64,000 nt of DNA from Poa pratensis (Eukaryota > Streptophyta > Magnoliopsida > Poales > Poaceae). The notes beneath the pieces were generated by a model, which had not been told where the DNA came from, ran no database searches, and worked only from the letters and a program-made list of their open reading frames with translations. Where the stretch lies: the NCBI GenBank assembly GCA_947311845.1, contig CAMZMU010000111.1, forward strand, positions 23,783,023 to 23,847,022. Direction: 5' to 3'. Positions 11,764 to 23,953 of the stretch are shown here, in pieces. Both the position numbers and the translations under genes were made by a program. Numbering within the stretch: the first letter of the stretch is position 1; each line of letters starts with the position of its first letter.

Positions 11764-14700
11764 GGAAAAAGTCCGTAAAAAACCGTGAACTCGTAGATGG
11801 TGACCGAACTGAACCTCAAACTCCTAATCCCGGTCGATCGAACCTCAAACTATCCATTCCCAGTCCAAATCGAACCCTGGGTCCTATCCAAACGAGGATT
11901 GCTGACGTGTCGACGGACGGCCGGGAATCGTTCGGATGCGAGGCGCGCGCGGAATAGAAGAGGTCGGCCCAGTACGGCCCAGTTCGCTTTCTTCTTCGAT
12001 CAGGCCGTGCCCCCTGCCTTCCATCCTCTGTCTCTCCCGCGACAGCACCAGGAGCAGCAATGGCGGCGACGGACGGTTGATCGACTGGACGGCGACCATC
12101 TGGACGACGCGGGGACGCGTTGTACGGCAAGGTAATCATCTCATTGCCCTACTCCACCAAGCCTACTAGTTAAGATGTGATTCCGGTAGTAGGGCTAGGG
12201 TTTATTTGTGGGTGCGATTTGGGGGTGGTTCGGCTTAGTAAAATTGATGATTTTTCTGAAATTTTGCCTTATATTTTGTTGGCAAATGGCACGGTTGGTT
12301 AATATCTTTCATATTGTTTGTTATTACAGATTAATCATGGATCCTAGTGAGATTTTGACTGTGCGGTTTCATTTGGGTGGCGAGTTCATCCGAATTGGTC
12401 CACAATTGGACTATGTTGGGGGAGACGAGGAATTTTCAGAGATAGAGAGAGATAAGTTGTCATTGCAGGAGATTAAAGCTTTCTGAAGGATCATATTCAA
12501 GTGAAGGAATCGATGAAGCTATATTTTCATATTCCTGGACAAGAACTCATAAATGGGCTAGTCTTTCTCGATGATGACATCAAGTGTGTGCAGATCGCAG
12601 AATACATAGCAGTTGGAGGAGTTGCTGATGTTTTTGTTGAGTATCATGGAGAGGAAGATATTGAGCATAGTAGCAGTGGAAGTGATTTTGAAGATGAGCT
12701 TGTTGCGTTGAGTGATGATGAACCTGCAGCTATAATTTCTGCTCCTGAACCTGCTGAAAATGACAATGATGTCATGATTACTGATGCAGCTGGTGTGATC
12801 ACACAGGTTGTTAGCAGCCCTCTGAAACAGAGAAGGATCAGTGCAAGGCCAGTAGGTGTTGATCATGATGAAGTGCAAGTTACAGGAACAGAAACTCAAG
12901 AACCATGTTCTCAAGTTTTTAACCCAAGCAAAGGTGCATCTGGTTCTGGGACAAGCCATGTAACTGCTAGTGATGACATTGCAATTTCAGACTCTGATTC
13001 AGATAGTGGTACTGAATATGTCGCGTTTAGTGATGATAGTGGAGAGGATTCTGAAGTGATTGAGCTTAGGAGACATGCAAGGAAATTTAAAAAAAAGTGA
13101 GAGACTCGAAAAGCTGGATTGGAAGTGATTCTAGAGGTCTGTGCCTATTGATTTGATTGCAAATATGGAAGAACAATTGCGGGAGAAGAGCATGATTGGA
13201 ATTATGATTCATCAGACGAAGATTACAGCTACGATGAAGATTCGGATGGGCATGTAGTTAAGAGGAAGAGCAGCTTTCCAAGATACAACACTGAGGGTGA
13301 AGTACCCCACTTTGCTCTCACCATGGTATTCAGAAGCAAGAATCAATTCTGCAAGGCTTTGAAGAAATATGGACTAGTTACGAAGAGGAGCATCGATTTT
13401 AAGAAATCAGAGAGTGATAGAGTGAGGGCTACATGTGGATGGCCTGGCTTCCCTTGGCTTATCTATGCAGCCAAAAGATCCACAACATCAAGATTTCAGG
13501 TCATAACATTTAATGATGAACACCATTGTGCTAACAACAGATGCAACAAACTAGTTACAGCAAAGGTGATTGCACAGAGATATGAGCATTTTATCTTGGC
13601 TAATCCAATGTGGAAAATTGCTAGTATGAAGGCAACTATACTGCAAGATATGTGTGCTGATGTTTCCCCTTCGAAGTGCAGCATGCAAAAAAATTTGTAA
13701 TGGACAAACTAATGTGTGGGATGAATAATGAGTACACACGGGTGTTCGACTATCAACTTGAGTTGCTAAGGAGCAACCCTGGAAGCACCGTTGCTGTTTG
13801 CATGGATCCAACAAACATGGAGCATAGCATATTTCAAAGCTTTTATGTGTGCTTCAACGCAATGAAGCTAGGATTCAAGGCAGGTTGCAGAAAAGTCATA
13901 GGCCTAGATGGCTGCTTTTTCAAAGGAGCTGTGAAGGGTGAGCTATTGTGTGCAATTGGTAGAGATGCCAACAACCAGATGTATCCTATAGCTTGGGCTG
14001 TAGTTGAGCAAGAAACAAATGCAACTTGGAAGTGGTTTGTCGGGCTGCTCATTAAAGACTTGGACATAAATAACAATGGAGCTGGTTGGGTATTTATTTC
14101 TGATCAGCAGAAGGGTTTGATCAATGCAATGAAAGATTATTTACCTGCTGCAGAGCATCGGATGTGTGCTAGGCACATATATGCTAACTGGAGAAAGAAG
14201 CATAGACATCATGATTGGCAAAGAAATTTTGGGCAGTTGCCAAAGCATCGAACAGGCAGGATTTTAACTACTATAAAGCCAAGCTTGCACAGGAGACACC
14301 TGAAGGTGCAAAGGACATTATGAGAACAGAGCCTGTGCACTGGGCGAGGGCATTTTTCGAGTTGGTGCAAATTGTGAGTCAGTTGACAACAATCTTTGTG
14401 AGAGCTTCAACCATGCAATAGTCGATGCTAGATTTTATCCTATTATTTCTATGCAAGAGAAACTTAGGAAGAAAATGCTAGTGAGAATTCAAGAACAGAA
14501 GGAGAAGGGTTCGAAATTTACAGGAAAGATATGCCCTGCCATTTTTAAGAAGCTGAAGAAGAGCATTGCAAGGACACAGTACCTAGAGGTGCTCTGGAAT
14601 GGAGAAGATGGATTTGAGGTGAAGCAATCAACGGGAGAGGCAGGCAGTACACTGTTAATTTAAATAACAGGACATGCTCATGTGGTTACTTCCAGCTCGC

Positions 14701-16779
14701 AGGGCTTCCTTGCCACCATGCAATTAGTGCCATCTACAAATGTAAAAAGCAAATTGATGATTATGTTGCTCCCTGCTACACTGTTGAAGTGTTCAACAAA
14801 ATATACGAGCACTGCATGCAGTTTGAAGGAGAGGAGATGTGGCCAATATCACCAAATCCTAGGCCTCAACCTCCTGGATATGTGAGGATGCCAGGAAGGC
14901 CTAAAAAAAATGACAGGAAGAGAGAAGAGCATGAGCAACCTAAGGGGAAGAAGATGAGCAAGCACGGCACAATTATCAAGTGCTCACTGTGTGGTAGTTA
15001 TGGACACAACAAATCAGGCTGCTCGAATAATCCAGAAAAGGGCAAGAAAAAGAATGCACATCTCAAGAAAATGAATCCACCTGAGGTATTTACATTGTTC
15101 TTTGTATTTTTCATTCAGACATTGTTCCTTGTTTGTAACTAATACTACTGATATTTTGTAATTGTAGTCATCCTCTGCATCTCAAAATCACGCTGCTCCA
15201 GCAGCTCGATCAAGTTCAGGTCCACAACCATCTCAACCTGCTCCAGCAGCTAGATCAAGTTCAGGTCCACAACCATCTCAACCTGCTCCAGGAGCCTCTC
15301 GTACCAATGCCAACAGATTTAAACCACCAAGGAAGAGAACTGCAACAGTTGAACCTGGACCATCTACTTCTACGATGAGAGGTACTGGAGCAAAAAGGGG
15401 AAGAAAGTCAGCATCTTCAGTGCCAAGCTACAAATATTTCACATGCAGTGGAAACTACTAGTTATTATCAGTAGCTAGTGTCCTTTTGACATGTTGCAAT
15501 GATGTAATATTGCAAACATTTGTTCTGACCATGTCGCAATGATGTAATATGTACCAGATTTATGTTCCTTTTATTTTGGATGTACCAGGATTTATGTGGA
15601 TTTGGTTGATCAGTACCAGATTTATGTTCCTCTGAATCTTTTTGCTTCCAAAATGCCAGATTATTATTTATGTCATGGTTCACTTGCTTCATTTGAATTT
15701 TCTGAATCTAAAAATGCCAGAATTATCATCAGGTCATGCTTAACTTCATATATGCGTTCAACTGCTGATTCAAAAATACCAGATTTATCTTGACAAGGAC
15801 ACACATTTCTGATGCTTCACTTGCTAACAAAAATGAGTACAAATGACACAACCAGATGGCTTCATTAGAGCAACACAAACTTCAGTACAATTCATTCCCA
15901 TACATTGCTTACAACTGATCACTGCATTACTACTTTGTCACCACTACCTTGGTAGCGCTACATTGCTTGTAACCCATCACTGCATTACTACTTTGCCTAC
16001 AACTAAACCAACCACAAATACAAGAAAAATAAACACCACATTCTTGTATTTGCCCTTCATAGCTTCTATCTCTGCATTCGTGTCTCTGAGTTAATCTTGC
16101 AGCGACAGTACCATGGCCTCCCTTGTTGCTTGATCTTCCACTCAACGAAGCCACATCCACCATGCTGTCAATTGCACAAACAGAATTCAATCAGAGAGGC
16201 AACATTGTGCCAAAATAAACCAATCAAGAAGCATCCGAGCTGAAACTCACCATCGCTTCAGCCCCGCCCCGCCCCGCTCCTGCCAGCTTCCGCCCCGCCC
16301 CTGCCGCCAGCTCCTGCCGGCGACCTCGCTTCTGCAACCGGCGACCTCGCTTCCGCCCTGCCCCTGCCGCCAGCTCGACGGAAGCCGGGAGCGGAAGAAC
16401 CAGTAGCCGTCCGCCGCCGTCGACATCCTCCCGTCCGCCGCTGTCTTCAGGAACCTCCGCCGCCGTCGTTAGCTACCTCCGACGCAAGCAACCGCCGCCG
16501 CGCTCAAGCAGCCGCCGCCGCGCACAAATCGCCACTAATTTCGTTCCCCACCCGGCCCCCTCGACCCCGCACGATGCGGTAGAAAAAAAGGAGTCATGGC
16601 CCACCGGTCAGGACAATCCCGGTGGTCATTGCCACCTCAACGTTTTTAATCCTAAAACGAGTCTAAGGTTTGATTTGGACTGGGAATGGATAGTTTGAGG
16701 TTCGATCGACCGGGATTAGGAGTTTGAGGTTCAGTTCGGTCACCATCTACGAGTTCAGGGTTTTTTACGGACTTTTTCC
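11764..16779 (+). mobile_element. MuDR-type MULE, full length (5,016 bp)
   Basis: TIRs of about 113 bases lie at 11764-11876 and 16667-16779 and differ at only a few positions. Each outer end reads GGAAAAAGTCCGTAAAAAAC. The 9-base target duplication TTTTTGTAT is perfect (11755-11763 and 16780-16788), the hallmark length for Mutator. A non-coding first exon near 12000-12130 ends at a GTAATC donor. The transposase follows. The 3' part (15470-16660) is non-coding and ends in a GC-rich stretch (16260-16570). The long near-identical TIRs indicate a young insertion. Confidence 0.95.
12337..15461 (+). pseudogene. MuDR/MULE transposase, frame-broken
   Basis: The reading begins MDPSEILTVRFHLGGEF at 12337, after an acceptor at about 12330. 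In order it shows an acidic low-complexity region (12600-13090), the MuDR N-terminal DNA-binding domain (about 13260-13690), the MULE catalytic core with Asp in IGLDGCFFKG (near 13905) and FISDQQKGL (near 14100), the CARH motif, and CESFNHAIVDAR (near 14400). It ends with a SWIM finger (CSCGYFQLAGLPCHH, near 14675-14720) and a CCHC knuckle (CSLCGSYGHNKSGC). An intron (15086-15167) precedes a last exon with a 48-base tandem repeat (about 15200-15295). The frame breaks about eight times: near 12482, 13095, 13130, 13190, 13678, 14222, 14355 and 14640. Each break would be repaired by one added base. I saw no independent nonsense change in the rejoined frame. Confidence 0.9.
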
Positions 16780-17212
16780 TTTTTGTATTGATGAGGTGGC
16801 GAAACGATGGTGACAAGCTAGTGGCGGTAAACACGGGGACAAGGACAAAAGGGGCAGGAAGTGGGGAAGGTTTAGGGTCTGGTCGGCCAAATTTAATATC
16901 CGGTGCGGGGCCCTTCGGACGGAGCGCCAACTGATGTGCAATGAGTGGCGCCGCTTCATTTTTGCGTGGGTCCAGCTTTCAGTGGCGATGCTGTCCACGT
17001 GGCTCCAAATCCGCCCCACATACGGGCTGCATATAGGAGTTGCACAACCAGAAACTGTAAATGGAGGCCGAGCTCTAGGGAGCTCGATTTTTGAAAATAA
17101 TAGTCAAAATTGGTACTTTGGAGTTTCAAAAAATCGAAAAAAAACTTAAATGTTGTTAGTGTCGGGATCTACAAGTTTGTAAATTACAACTAAAAATCCG
17201 GATATTCACAAC

Positions 17213-17565
17213 GGGTAGTGGGAGCAGATGCACCCACTACCCAAAAAACAATTTTCCAAATGTCAAAAAATTTAAAATAAAATTTTGCCATGTAGTCCAA
17301 CACATTTCAAGTCAGCACAAAAAGTTATATGAAGAAAAAACTTTTTTTTGCAACCTGTGCAAAAAAGACAAATTCGGACATACCGAAATGTATATATACG
17401 TGTCAGAATTTTGTCTTTTTTGTACAGGTTTCTAAAAAAGTTTTTTCACCATGCCAATTTTTGTGCTGACACATCACGCTGTAATGTGCATCCGGATTTT
17501 TTTCTGGAATCTTTTGACATTCTGAAAAAAAAATTACCTAATGGGTGCATCTAGACCCACTACCC
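17213..17565. repeat. Large imperfect palindrome (foldback MITE)
   Basis: The left arm starts GGGTAGTGGGAGCAGATGCA and the right arm ends TGCATCTAGACCCACTACCC. Arms of about 170 bases pair with mismatches through GTCAGCACAAAAA/TTTTTGTGCTGAC and AAAAAAGACAAA/TTTGTCTTTTTT to a short loop near 17380-17400. Transcribed, it would form one long hairpin. There is no coding content. No clear target duplication was found. Confidence 0.65.
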
Positions 17566-17608
17566 AAATCGCCGCCTCCTAAAAAATCGCTGTATTTTGG
17601 GATACACC

Positions 17609-19199
17609 TGATGTCTACGCACGCTTCTATTCTTGTAGACAGTGTTGGGCCTCCAAGTGCAGAGGTTTGTAGAACAGCAGCAAGTTTCCCTCAAGTGAAT
17701 CACCCAAGGTTTATCGAACTCAGGGAGATAGAGGTCAAAGATATCCCTCTCAAGCAACCCTGCAATTAAGATACAAGAAGTCTCTTGTGTCCCCAACACA
17801 CCCAATACACTTGTCAGATGTATAGGTGCACTAGTTCGGCGAAGAGATATTAAAATGCAAGTGATATGGATGATTATAAGTAGTAATTGCAATCTGAAAT
17901 AAAAATGGCAGCAAGCAAACATGTAGCAGAACTGGTTGTAAACGGTGTTTCAATGCTTAGAAACAAGGCCTAGGGATCATACTTTCACTAGTGGACACTC
18001 TCAACAATAATAACATAATTGAATACATAGATATTCCCTCTTCACTATGCTACTCTGAGCTATTCTCCTGTTGGATAGAAATACCAATCTACTGCGTAGG
18101 GCTATAACAGCACTCCCTAAAGTCTGAGTAAACAAACACCACAATATCATAGCACACCAAAACAATTGTGTAGGGCTACAAAAGCACACCTCAAGGTCGG
18201 TGATACACACCTAGAACACCCCAATGTCACTACGGGTATCCTAAATAGTACACAAACTCCACAAGTGAATAGTGCCATCCAACACAAGAATACTCATGAA
18301 ATATCTCTCTAATATATTAATGGAGTCAAACACATCACCCACACTGTCACCTTGATAACGTGCTTTACATGACTCCACAGATCATAATGACAAATCACTT
18401 GAGTAGCATATTCATAATATAATGAAGAGTAACATCTATGGATTCAACTAGATTACAAAGCTCATGATCACATGAAGATCACACCATGGGAGAGAGAGAT
18501 AAACCACATAGCTACCGGTAGAGCCCTCAGCCTCGAGGGAGAACTACTCCCTCATGTTCATGGTGATGAGGAGCTTGATGGAGAGGTGCAGCCCGGAGTG
18601 GAGGCAGCAGCCCGCGGCAGCCACGGCAGCGGCGGCGGCTGCCCTTGGAGGCGGCGGCGGCCCTTGGTGATGGAGATGGTGTTGGAGAGGTTCTCCTCCC
18701 TTAGACGGCTGCCTAGGAGGAGGAAAATTCGTGGTATGAGGCTCCTCTCACGACCTAGGGTTTTCTCCCTTATATAGACTCTCGGATTTCCGTCATCCCC
18801 TCTTGGGCTCCACGAAAACGGGCATATCTGGAGCATCCGGACTTGGATTGGGCCGAATTTTATGTCTAGATCGTGCGGCAGAAAATTCCCTGCAACTTTC
18901 GCGACTAGACTTTTTCCATTTGACGTCATCTTCAGGCCCGAACGTGGAGATCTTTGAAAATAGTTTTCAGACAGATTTCTGGAAAGTCCCAATTTGACTC
19001 CAACTTGGTTTCCTTTGCCCAATTTTGATAATTCCTACACATTAAAGTGTAAAACAAGAACATTGTGCACTTTGGAAACTATTAGTAGGTTAGTCCAATA
19101 AATGTCATAATATGATATAAAGTGCATATAAAACATGTGGCAATTGATATAAAACATGCATGGAACATCAAAAATTATGGATACGTTTGAGACGTATCA
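17609..19199 (-). mobile_element. Solo Gypsy-type LTR (1,591 bp)
   Basis: Begins TGATGTCTACGC and ends GAGACGTATCA, and is flanked by a perfect 5-base duplication ACACC (17604-17608, 19200-19204). There is no internal retrotransposon sequence, so this is the product of recombination between two LTRs. On the minus strand it would read TGATACGTCTC to GTAGACATCA. The inner-edge text GATACGTTTGAGACGTATCA is shared with the LTRs at 44612-46172 and 49227-50810, so the two families are related. The orientation is inferred from that relative. Confidence 0.9.
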
Positions 19200-19808
19200 A
19201 CACCCATCTGTCATTTTTGTCCAGCCCACAATGCAACGAATTTGGAGTTGAAATTTTACACACTTGTATATCATATCACTATGTACATCCGGGATTTTTC
19301 CCCGATTTTTTGAAACTTTCAAATGTCATTTTGATTGTTTCGAAAAGCGAGCTCCCTAAATATTAGGAGCCAGCTGTCCTCTCTCTTGCACAACCTAGAT
19401 ATATGGGCAAGTGAAGGTTCGGTTGGAGATGCTCTAACCTAACCCAAATTTGAAATTACTCGGACTGTCTGCTCGGACGTATGGGCAAGTGAAGGAACCC
19501 TCAACCCTGTAAATCCTTCGGGGTGAACACTTGTGGAATTCGGGCTAGCGCCTAGCCACTGGATCTCCGTCGATGGCCACCCCACCCGGCAGGCGGCACC
19601 GCGGCAACTTTCTTTTCCTCGGAACAGAATTGGAGGCCGGACAGAAACAGACGAGGACATCGGACGCGGCCACGGGGCTAATCCATGGCGTGTGGAAGCT
19701 TCAGCGCGCCGTCGAAGAAAACCATGTATCGCACTCGCACGCCAGAAATGGCCCGAATTTGCCGCTTGCTTCCGGCGTAGCCCTGCCGACGCGCGCGTAC
19801 CAGGAGGT

Positions 19809-22800
19809 TCAGGTTTCCAGCGGGGCGGGCCAGCCCGCTACGCCGCTACGCCGCCCCGCATTTTAGGCCCACAAAGCGCCGCTGGGCCACCCGTGCAACT
19901 CCTAGCGGGCTGAAGCGGCACGCCGCGTAGTCGTATCGGCATACGGCGGCCTTGCTCGACCCGCGACCAACACACAGCGTACGCACTCAGCAGCCAGGAC
20001 GGCGAAGATGGGGAAAGATCTCCCGACGGCGGCGCCGCTGGGGTCGACGGCGGCGGCAGCGCCGAGATCTCCACATCCGGCCCCCGCCCATGCCCCTGAC
20101 GCTGGATCTCCGTCACTCGCCGTCGTCCCTCCGGCCCCCGCCCATGCCCGTGAACAATAGGTGTCAAACGATCCTCGCCAAAACAGTATGAGATTCCTCG
20201 TAAGTTCCCATGTATATTCTACCTATATTTTAAGTTTTCATGTCAACTGTGTGCATGTCTTAAATGGCAAATGCCTTAGCATGATTATTTGTTCTTTTTC
20301 AAATTTTGTAGGTCTGTCACATAGATCAAAAAGAAGGAAGCTTAAATCTGAAATTTGGAATGATTTTGATCCCATTTATGGTGATGGTAATAAACTGAAA
20401 GAAGCCCAATGTAAACACTGTAAGAGAGTTTTTGTGGCCACAAGAGAAGTCGGCACTAGTAGTTGCACGAGGCATTTGTTAGTGTGTGAAGAGAGAGCTA
20501 AGGTCAATGAGTTTCTTGACTCCGTGAAATCTGCCATGTCACAATCTGATCTGAACAAGTCAAAAAAATGGCACTATGACCCTGATAGGGCACATTTGGA
20601 AATGCTAAGGATGATAGTCTTGCATGAACTGCCTTTCAGAATAGTAGAATATGAAGGATTTAGGCAATTTGTGCGTAGTCTGAATCCAACATTTGAGTTC
20701 GTGTCTAGGTCAACAGTAAGACTTCATTGTGTCGACCTATTTAATGAACAAAAGGCCATGCTTCGAGAGCTTCTGTAGGAGTTGAACTCTCGGGTCTCTC
20801 TAACAGCCAACTTGTGGACATCAAATCAAGTTGTGATCTACATGTGCATCACTTGCCACTATGTTGATGAAAGATGGAGATTAAGGAAAAAAGTGATTTG
20901 GTTTTCCGAAGCAGATACACCGCACGATGGAGCAAATTTGTTTAATATCATGTTGGATTGCATGCAAGATTGGGGTTTGCAAAAGAAGATCTTTGCCATT
21001 GCCCTTGACAATGCTTCCAATAATAATTTGTGTGTGAGCTACATGAAGTCAAATCTGCTAGGGAAGAATCTGCTGCCTTGCAAAGGAGATCTTCTACATG
21101 TTCGATGTGCAGCCCATGTCATCAACCTCATAGCTCAAGAAGGGTTGATGATTAGTTGCATGGCAGTGGATAATATTCGTGAAAGTATCAAATATGTTAG
21201 AAGCTCGCCACCTCGGAAAAAGAAGTTTAAGGACATGATTGCCCAAGAAGGGATCTCTTGCACGACTAATCTGTCTCTAGATTCTCCTACGCGTTGGAAC
21301 TCCACACACTTGATGATTAAAACAGCTCTAGAGTATAGGAGGGCATTCACCGCTTTAAAGTTGCAAGATACCTCTTACACATGTCTACCTTCAAGTGGTG
21401 AATGGGAAACCGCGGAAGCTGTTTGTGGCTTGCTAGAGGTTTTCCTCGATGCCACTAGGGTGGTCTCTGGTACATTGTACCCAACAGCCCACTTATACTT
21501 CCATGAACTTTGGAAGATCCATCTAACCTTGGGAAGAGAGGCTAAACATGCAGACGCTGTCATTAAATCAATGGTTGAAGTAATGCAGCAGAAATTCATG
21601 AAGTATTGGAAGCTATCGTTCTTGAACATTTGTCTTCCAATCATACTTGACCCAAGATATAAGTTTAAATTCTTGGAGTTTTGTTTGAAATCTGGACTTG
21701 AAAGTGAGGCAACAAAGTGTCTTAATAAAGTGAAGAAAACATTCAAGGATCTCTTTGTTGAATATTCTTCACATGATGGTGACTCAGAAATGGATAATGA
21801 TCAAGGAACCAGCAATATTGTGACAGGTACTAGTAACCCATGGGATCAATGGGAGGTACAGGTCAAGGAACATAACCAAAAACAAGCAAAGCTGAGTGAA
21901 CTTGACATTTACTTGAAAGAAGATCTCTGTCCACAAGGTGATGGCTTTGATATCCTAAATTGGTGGTCAGTAAATGAAAACAAGTATCCCATCATATCTT
22001 GCATAGCAAAGGATGTCTTGGCTGTACCTGCATCAACTGTGGCATCGGAGTCCGCCTTCTCCACCGGAGGAAGAGTCCTTAGTGATTATAGGAGCAGATT
22101 ACTAGGTAGCACGGTTGAGGCTCTCATATGTTTGCAAGATTGGATGCGACCTCATGATAATTACCTCTCCCTTATTGGTATTTAGCATTCTATGGTCATT
22201 ACTTATTTTCTGAAAAAACTTGCTGATATTAATTCTCTGTCATTGCAGGAACTACTCGTGTCAACACAATAACAACTGATGTTATTTATGGAACACGGGC
22301 CGACATTTATGGAAGAGATGATGATATTCTTGGCCCTTGATGAAAGGAAGAGAGAGTTGAAGCAGGTTAGTATTTACTTGGTCCTAAATCTGACAAGCAG
22401 GTTAGTCTCTGGGTGCTTCTCCTGGAGTACACTATTGGAAGTGTGTGCTGAACTTGAACTAGTATCTAGAGATTGCAGTACAGTTCTAATAGAAATTGGA
22501 AGCATGCTACTAGGATGCAGGTTTTACCTTCAGTATAAAACACATGTATTTACTCTGGATGTTTGTTTGTCACACTAGCTCATTCCAAAAGCTAGTTGAA
22601 TAAGATCAACATTTTGTAGGCCTGAAACAAAAACTGGCAGGATTCTTTCTAAAGTTCATTCTCTGAAATTGCACAGTGTCCTTTCTGAAATTGGAATTCT
22701 CATCATACTGAACACGTCCCTTTTATTATTTTATAGGACGAGGCTTCTAAGATCAAGGCTGCTGGGAAAAATGAAGAAGTTTTGGTACGATGGGGATTTG

Positions 22801-23570
22801 CAATTTACTTCATCTCGTTTTGAGTGGAAATCTGGGAGATATTTCAAGCCTCAGTAAACTGTAATCTGTGTATGCATTCATGTCCCATATTTGTTCTGAG
22901 CATGCTTAAGTTGGCTGCTTTCTTTAGCTTGCTCATTAACATTTTGAAGGATGGTTCTTGTGTTATTGTGCATGTCTTTCTAGTTAATACTTGGTAGTAT
23001 ATATAGCTGGGGTTGGTTAATGCATCATTGCTGCATTTGACCGCATGGACATGATCCTGTTTATGACATGCTCTAGTTCATATGTTTGGTCACAGCATTT
23101 TCAGTGATATGCCCTTTTCAAATGTATACGAAGGACATCAAATATTCTACATGTTTTCAGTGATATGCCCTGTTTATGACGCAGCTCAGATAGCAAAAAG
23201 CAGTCTGTGCGTATAGATAAAACACTTGTCAGTGTCATAGTGAGTTGGTTCAGAATTGTACTATTGTGAGCAGATGTGTTTTGAATGCTAGCGTTGCCTG
23301 AGTTTGATCTATCGAGAAAAGCATGGCCACGTCCACAGATCTATCGAGAACCAAATTTAGTTAGCAGTTAGCAGTGTACGCAGTTGTCTTCTGCGCTTCA
23401 GCGAGGCCAAGCTGTGCACAGTGGGTGCTGGCGGGCCGACGCGGGCCACCGCTCTGCCCCGCGCTGCTTCGAGCGGAACGTGACGGCCAGCCAGCATACA
23501 CCCGCCAGGATCGATCGTGCTGCCAGCGGAGGGTAGCGAGCACCCGCAACCCGCCCCGCTTGAAACCTGA
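19809..23570 (+). mobile_element. hAT-2 transposon, full length (3,762 bp)
   Basis: Ends are TCAGGTTTCCAGCGGGGCGG on the left and CCCCGCTTGAAACCTGA on the right, an inverted repeat with one internal mismatch. The 8-base target duplication CAGGAGGT is perfect (19801-19808, 23571-23578). The subterminal parts are GC-rich with short CGGGC/GCCCG motifs. The TIR differs from hAT-1, so this is a separate family. It sits at the same place in unit 3 that hAT-1 occupies in unit 2, offset by two bases. It encodes a three-exon transposase on the plus strand. Confidence 0.92.
20008..22340 (+). pseudogene. BED zinc-finger hAT transposase with one amber stop
   Basis: Proposed exons are 20008-20149, 20312-22177 and 22249-22340 (stop TGA); phases agree at both introns. 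After a proline/alanine-rich leader and a basic patch (KRRKLK) comes a BED finger (CKHCKRVF ... CTRHLLVCE). The hAT core includes TANLWTSNQ, CAAHVINLIAQEGL, SPTRWNSTHLM, LDPRYK and the dimerisation domain (WWSVNENKYP ... STVASESAFSTGGRVLSDYR). A TAG at 20776-20778 interrupts an otherwise open frame between RELL and ELNSRVSL. A CAG-to-TAG change is the simplest origin. Everything downstream remains open for 467 codons, so the lesion is young. Readthrough or an internal start cannot be excluded from sequence alone. Confidence 0.9.
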
Positions 23571-23953
23571 CAGGAGGTGTCACGGAAGGAAAACCGAGAG
23601 GCGTCGATGGAGGCCGACCGACCGACATCGACGGAAGCCGATCAAATTTGCGTGTCGTCGATATGAGCGGGTGGGCAGATTCAATGCCGGGCGACCGATG
23701 GAAGTTGTGGGAGATGGACCATAGCATCCTGTAGCTACAGAGAAGTGAATGCAGCCATTCGATCGAACAGTTCGTTCGTGGGCAATCCATGGGTGATTGT
23801 CTATTGCAGGACCGATTAAAGGAAAAGCGTGGCCTTAGTTATGGAGAAATGATGATGAGGGGGCTGGGTCGGGTTCATCATGGCATGGTCACTCCGGCGG
23901 CTCTGGCCCAGCCTGTGCTGAATTATTTACGAAGTATACACTGCACGCACTAA

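Larger units (their letters stand above)
4790..17060. repeat. Array unit 2 (M1, M2, M3), split by hAT-1 and a MULE
   Basis: M1 occupies 4790-5884 and resumes at 10183-10440 after hAT-1. M2 is 10440-11340. M3 is 11341-11763 and resumes at 16780-17060 after the MULE. M3 shares TAGATCTCGCC, a block of GACGTTTTCA/ACGTCACGG motifs and a TGAGTGGCGCC segment with unit 3 (28000-29284). Removing both transposons leaves a continuous segment of about 2.95 kb colinear with unit 3. No host gene is evident in it. The repeated ACGTCACGG motifs of M3 (about 11560-11700) are unusual and could be a remnant of transposon subterminal repeats. Confidence 0.7.
17066..19373. mobile_element. Foldback element with GAGCTC ends, host to two insertions
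   Basis: The left end (GAGCTCTAGGGAGCTCGATT, from about 17070) and the right end (GCGAGCTCCCTAAATATTAG, to about 19370) are inverted copies. The inverted similarity extends inward: GTTTCAAAAAATCG near 17126 against the GATTTTTTGAAAC block near 19303. A related sequence stands in unit 4 (about 33744-33890). No transposase is present. A second palindrome (17213-17565) and a solo LTR (17609-19199) sit inside it. I could not identify a target duplication, so the superfamily is open and the limits are good to a few bases. Confidence 0.55.

Noticed and set aside
16260..16570. Possible second gene at the 3' end of the MULE
   Set aside because: CGCC-rich low-complexity text without a clear start, splice sites or family.
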